A DNA stretch of 64,000 nucleotides from Hafnia psychrotolerans. Lineage in GTDB: Bacteria; Pseudomonadota; Gammaproteobacteria; Enterobacterales; Enterobacteriaceae. Numbering within the stretch: the first letter of the stretch is position 1; each line of letters begins with the position of its first letter. A model generated the notes under the pieces. That model saw only the letters and a program-made list of their open reading frames with translations. It had not been told where the DNA came from and ran no database searches. Positions 60,190 to 64,000 of this stretch are shown piece after piece. Where the stretch lies: assembly GCF_014639435.1 (NCBI RefSeq), contig NZ_BMFZ01000004.1:62001-126000 (forward strand). Reading direction: 5' to 3'. The translations under genes and the position numbers were made by a program.

Positions 60190-61938
60190 ATGGCTGGGAG
60201 AATTCCGCGCGTATTTATCAATGACTTGCTGGCTCGTGTCGACATCGTGGATCTTATTGATGCTCGCGTAAAGCTGAAAAAGCAAGGCAAGAACTACCAC
60301 GCGTGCTGCCCTTTCCACCATGAGAAAACACCCTCATTCACCGTAAACAGCGACAAGCAATTTTATCACTGTTTCGGCTGTGGAGCGCACGGCAATGCCG
60401 TCGACTTCCTGATGAACTACGACAGACTTGAGTTCGTTGAAAGTATCGAGGAGCTGGCGACAATGCAGGGTCTGGAAGTGCCTTATGAAGCGGGCACAGG
60501 TCCAACCCAAATGGAGCGCCATCAGCGTCAAAGCCTCTACCAGTTGATGGAACCGCTGGCCGCTTTCTATCAACAGTCACTTAAACAACCCGCGGGTGCG
60601 CTTGCCAGAGAATACCTTGCTCAACGCGGCTTAAGTGAAGATATTATTGCCCATTTTGCCATAGGTTTCGCGCCTCCAGGTTGGGACAACGCACTTAAGC
60701 GTTTTGGCAAAAATGCTGATGACAAAGCCTCATTAATTGACGCCGGGATGTTGGTCACTAATGACAATGGTCGCAGTTACGATCGTTTTCGCGAACGCGT
60801 CATGTTCCCGATTCGTGACAAACGCGGCCGTGTTATCGCATTTGGTGGCAGGGTCTTAGGCGACGGTACGCCAAAATACCTTAACTCACCGGAAACCGAA
60901 ATTTTCCATAAAGGCCGCCAGTTGTATGGCCTGTATGAAGCCCAGTTAAAACATCCGACACCTTTACGTTTATTGGTTGTCGAAGGGTATATGGACGTTG
61001 TCGCACTGGCGCAATTTGGCATCGACTATGCCGTTGCCTCTCTGGGCACATCTACCACGGCTGATCACATTCAGCTGATGTTTCGCGCCACCGATAATGT
61101 GGTGTGTTGCTATGACGGTGACAGAGCCGGTCGCGAAGCGGCCTGGCGCGCACTAGAAACTGCCCTGCCATATCTCAATGATGGCCGTCAGTTACGATTT
61201 ATGTTTTTACCCGATGGCGAAGATCCTGACACGCTGGTACGCAAAGAAGGTAAAGCAGCGTTCGAACAACGGATGGAGCAGGCGCTGCCGCTCTCAACTT
61301 TCCTGTTTGATTCACTGATGCCGCAGGTCGATTTGAGTAGCCCCGATGGGCGCACCAAATTGAGTATGCTGGCACTGCCTTTGATTCGCCAGGTGCCGGG
61401 AGAAACACTGCGGATGTATCTGAGACAGCAGTTAGGTAATAAGCTCGGTATTCTTGATGACAGCCAGCTCGAAAAGCTGATGCCAAAACATGCCGACAAC
61501 GGGAATACCTATCAGGTACCCCAGCTAAAACGCACAACCATGCGTATACTTATAGGGTTACTGGTACAAAACCCACAACTGGCTACACTTATACCCTCGT
61601 TGCAAGGATTAGAACAAGCCAAGCAGCCGGGGTTAGAACTCTTTACCGAGTTGGTAACCACTTGCTTAGCCCAACCGGGGCTAACCACGGGCCAGTTGCT
61701 TGAATTGTATCGTGACAATAAGTTCTACCAACAGCTTGAAACTCTCGCGACCTGGAACCATATGATCATTGAGGATATGGTCGAAGAAGAGTTTCGTGCC
61801 ACGCTTGCTAGCCTGTACGACTCGATTTTAGAGCAACGGCTCGAAATATTAATCGCTAAAGCCCGAACGCATGGACTCAGTCCGGAGGAACGGACCGAAG
61901 TCAGCTCTCTTAATCAGGTTTTAGCCAAAAAACATTAA
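60190..61938 (+). CDS. dnaG: DNA primase
   Basis: A 582-residue primase started at MAGRIPRVF. Zinc-finger ligands C40, H43, C61 and C64 are in the CHC2 domain; the TOPRIM core has VVEGYMDVV and DGDRAGREAA; the C-terminal domain that binds DnaB helicase is present. Makes RNA primers for replication. Middle gene of rpsU-dnaG-rpoD. Confidence 0.97.
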   Translation: MAGRIPRVFINDLLARVDIVDLIDARVKLKKQGKNYHACCPFHHEKTPSFTVNSDKQFYHCFGCGAHGNAVDFLMNYDRLEFVESIEELATMQGLEVPYEAGTGPTQMERHQRQSLYQLMEPLAAFYQQSLKQPAGALAREYLAQRGLSEDIIAHFAIGFAPPGWDNALKRFGKNADDKASLIDAGMLVTNDNGRSYDRFRERVMFPIRDKRGRVIAFGGRVLGDGTPKYLNSPETEIFHKGRQLYGLYEAQLKHPTPLRLLVVEGYMDVVALAQFGIDYAVASLGTSTTADHIQLMFRATDNVVCCYDGDRAGREAAWRALETALPYLNDGRQLRFMFLPDGEDPDTLVRKEGKAAFEQRMEQALPLSTFLFDSLMPQVDLSSPDGRTKLSMLALPLIRQVPGETLRMYLRQQLGNKLGILDDSQLEKLMPKHADNGNTYQVPQLKRTTMRILIGLLVQNPQLATLIPSLQGLEQAKQPGLELFTELVTTCLAQPGLTTGQLLELYRDNKFYQQLETLATWNHMIIEDMVEEEFRATLASLYDSILEQRLEILIAKARTHGLSPEERTEVSSLNQVLAKKH

Positions 61939-62129
61939 GCCTGCACATAAAGGCTAAAAAATTAAACGGCTTAAGTGCCGATAAAAAGTGGGACACGGTC
62001 CCGCGCTATGCCGTCTTTGTGGGCCACGGCAACAAGTAAACGCCCCTATACCCTAACGGGTAAACGTTATTGTTGGCGGTTTCGCTGACCAACACCAACC
62101 CAAATACTCTGAAGTGTGGATACCGTCTT

Positions 62130-63965
62130 ATGGAGCAAAACCCGCAGTCACAGCTTAAGCTACTTGTCACCCGTGGTAAGGAGCAAGGCTATCTGACCTT
62201 TGCTGAGGTCAATGACCATCTGCCGGAAGATATCGTCGACTCCGACCAGATCGAAGACATCATCCAGATGATTAATGACATGGGCATCCAGGTTCTTGAA
62301 GAAGCGCCTGACGCCGATGACTTAATGCTGGCCGAAAACCGCCCTGATACCGACGATGATGCAGCAGAAGCTGCCGCGCAGGTACTGTCCAGCGTTGAAT
62401 CTGAAATTGGACGCACCACTGACCCGGTTCGCATGTACATGCGTGAAATGGGTACCGTTGAACTTCTGACACGTGAAGGCGAAATCGACATTGCCAAACG
62501 TATCGAAGATGGTATCAACCAGGTTCAGTCTTCTGTTGCCGAATACCCTGAAGCGATTAACTATCTGCTCGAACAGTATGACCGCGTTGAAGCGGGTGAA
62601 GCGCGTCTGTCTGACCTGATCAACGGTTTTATTGATCCGAATGCAGAAGAAGATATCGCACCAACCGCAACACATGTGGGTTCTGAACTGACCACTGAAG
62701 AGCAGAACGATAACGACGACGACGACGACGATGACGATGCTGAAGACGATAACAGCATCGACCCTGAACTGGCGCGCCAGAAGTTCACCGATCTGCGTGA
62801 ACAGCATGAAGCGACCCGCGCAGTCATCAAGAAAAACGGCCGAAGCCACAAAAGCGCCGCAGAAGAAATTCTGAAGCTGTCTGATGTCTTCAAGCAGTTC
62901 CGTTTGGTGCCGAAACAGTTCGACTTCCTGGTCAACAGCATGCGTTCCATGATGGATCGCGTCCGTACTCAGGAACGTTTGATCATGAAGCTGTGCGTTG
63001 AACAGTGCAAAATGCCGAAGAAAAACTTCGTCACTTTGTTCTCGAATGACGAGACCAGCCAGGCTTGGTTCGATGCTGCTCTGGCGATGGGTAAACCATG
63101 GTCCGAGAAGCTGAAAGAAGTGACCGAAGATGTACAACGCGGCCTGATGAAACTGCGTCAAGTCGAAGAAGAAACCGGCCTGACGATAGAGCAGGTAAAA
63201 GACATTAACCGCCGTATGTCGATCGGTGAAGCTAAAGCTCGTCGCGCCAAGAAAGAGATGGTTGAAGCAAACTTACGTTTGGTTATTTCTATCGCTAAGA
63301 AATACACCAACCGTGGCTTGCAGTTCCTCGACCTGATCCAGGAAGGTAACATCGGCCTGATGAAAGCCGTTGATAAGTTTGAATATCGCCGTGGTTATAA
63401 GTTCTCAACTTATGCGACATGGTGGATCCGTCAGGCTATTACACGCTCCATCGCCGACCAGGCGCGTACCATCCGTATTCCGGTGCATATGATTGAGACT
63501 ATTAACAAACTCAATCGTATTTCTCGCCAGATGCTGCAAGAGATGGGCCGTGAGCCAACGCCGGAAGAACTGGCTGAACGCATGCTGATGCCGGAAGACA
63601 AGATCCGCAAAGTGCTGAAAATTGCCAAAGAACCTATCTCCATGGAAACGCCAATCGGCGACGATGAAGATTCGCATCTGGGTGATTTCATCGAAGATAC
63701 GACCCTTGAGCTGCCACTGGATTCGGCCACTTCAGAAAGCCTGCGTTCTGCCACGCACGACGTTCTGGCCGGTCTGACTGCACGTGAAGCTAAAGTACTG
63801 CGTATGCGTTTCGGTATCGACATGAACACCGACCATACGTTGGAAGAAGTGGGCAAACAGTTCGACGTTACTCGCGAACGTATCCGTCAGATCGAAGCCA
63901 AAGCGTTGCGTAAACTGCGCCACCCAAGCCGCTCCGAAGTACTGCGCAGCTTCCTGGACGACTAG
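62130..63965 (+). CDS. rpoD: RNA polymerase sigma-70 factor
   Basis: A 611-residue primary sigma factor, start [11 protein letters not shown]. Regions in order: 1.1, 1.2 ([11 protein letters not shown]), a long acidic non-conserved region with a run of eight Asp (near residues 190-205), 2.1-2.4 ([24 protein letters not shown] contains the -10 binding helix), 3 and 4.2 ([17 protein letters not shown], -35 binding). The ~190-base leader after dnaG has short hairpins such as GGGAC-ACG-GTCCC and may hold an internal promoter. Confidence 0.98.
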   Translation: MEQNPQSQLKLLVTRGKEQGYLTFAEVNDHLPEDIVDSDQIEDIIQMINDMGIQVLEEAPDADDLMLAENRPDTDDDAAEAAAQVLSSVESEIGRTTDPVRMYMREMGTVELLTREGEIDIAKRIEDGINQVQSSVAEYPEAINYLLEQYDRVEAGEARLSDLINGFIDPNAEEDIAPTATHVGSELTTEEQNDNDDDDDDDDAEDDNSIDPELARQKFTDLREQHEATRAVIKKNGRSHKSAAEEILKLSDVFKQFRLVPKQFDFLVNSMRSMMDRVRTQERLIMKLCVEQCKMPKKNFVTLFSNDETSQAWFDAALAMGKPWSEKLKEVTEDVQRGLMKLRQVEEETGLTIEQVKDINRRMSIGEAKARRAKKEMVEANLRLVISIAKKYTNRGLQFLDLIQEGNIGLMKAVDKFEYRRGYKFSTYATWWIRQAITRSIADQARTIRIPVHMIETINKLNRISRQMLQEMGREPTPEELAERMLMPEDKIRKVLKIAKEPISMETPIGDDEDSHLGDFIEDTTLELPLDSATSESLRSATHDVLAGLTAREAKVLRMRFGIDMNTDHTLEEVGKQFDVTRERIRQIEAKALRKLRHPSRSEVLRSFLDD

Positions 63966-64000
63966 TCGTCCTCCAGCTGTCAGCAGTAAAAGAATAACCC

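Noticed and set aside
62322-63161. 279-codon minus-strand frame inside rpoD
   Set aside because: Shadow of rpoD; the Val/Ile run is the complement of the Asp repeat.

Overview
The window is a stretch of enterobacterial chromosome. The right two thirds keep the gene order of the E. coli 68-70 min region (exbD-exbB-metC-yghB-yqhC-dkgA, ftsP-plsC-parC, mdaB-ygiN, parE-yqiA-cpdA-yqiB-nudF, tolC-ygiBC, ygiD, ribB, ubiK, hldE-glnE-ygiF, ygiM-cca, uppP, folB, plsY, tsaD, rpsU-dnaG-rpoD). Protein sequences are close to E. coli but clearly diverged. Several E. coli neighbours are absent (yqhD, ygiQ, qseBC, zupT, the ttd genes). This suggests a member of the Yersiniaceae or a close relative (Serratia/Rahnella-like); that placement is inference, since no 16S gene or database search is available.

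Region 1 (1-13.5 kb) is accessory and mosaic. It opens with the 3' part of an aldehyde dehydrogenase followed by a lignostilbene-type carotenoid-oxygenase-family enzyme, which together look like a stilbene/phenolic aldehyde catabolic pair. Next to them lie an IS110-type transposase remnant and a small, probably frameshifted exported protein gene. Then come a solute-binding protein, a permease and an aminotransferase (a transport/catabolic cluster without its own ATPase), a broken sensor protein, YghU, a LysR regulator divergent from an MFS exporter, a cold-shock-domain protein, the divergent ytfH/qorB pair and alkB.

Region 2 (13.6-26.5 kb) holds a shikimate-dehydrogenase-like gene and then conserved core: the TonB-energising ExbBD pair under a probable Fur box, metC, yghB, yqhC, dkgA, ftsP, plsC, parC, mdaB and ygiN.

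Region 3 (26.6-35.9 kb) is an AT-rich insertion between ygiN and parE. It carries a four-gene Csu-like (archaic, spore-coat-U type) chaperone-usher pilus operon, a GlxA-family AraC regulator, and a methyl-accepting chemotaxis protein. The chemoreceptor has a large periplasmic domain, a C-terminal CheR-tether motif and a good sigma-28 promoter. Two decayed IS903-like copies bracket the chemoreceptor gene. This is the most distinctive part of the window: adhesion, chemotaxis and a regulator in one acquired block.

Region 4 (35.9-64 kb) is core: topoisomerase IV subunit B with its cotranscribed esterase, phosphodiesterase and Nudix genes; tolC-ygiBC; DOPA dioxygenase; ribB with its FMN riboswitch; ubiK; a YjeH-type exporter; LPS heptose synthesis (hldE); glutamine synthetase adenylyltransferase; inorganic triphosphatase; CCA-adding enzyme; undecaprenyl-PP phosphatase; folB; plsY; tsaD; and the rpsU-dnaG-rpoD macromolecular synthesis operon. 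No tRNA or rRNA gene, CRISPR array or intact insertion sequence was recognised.
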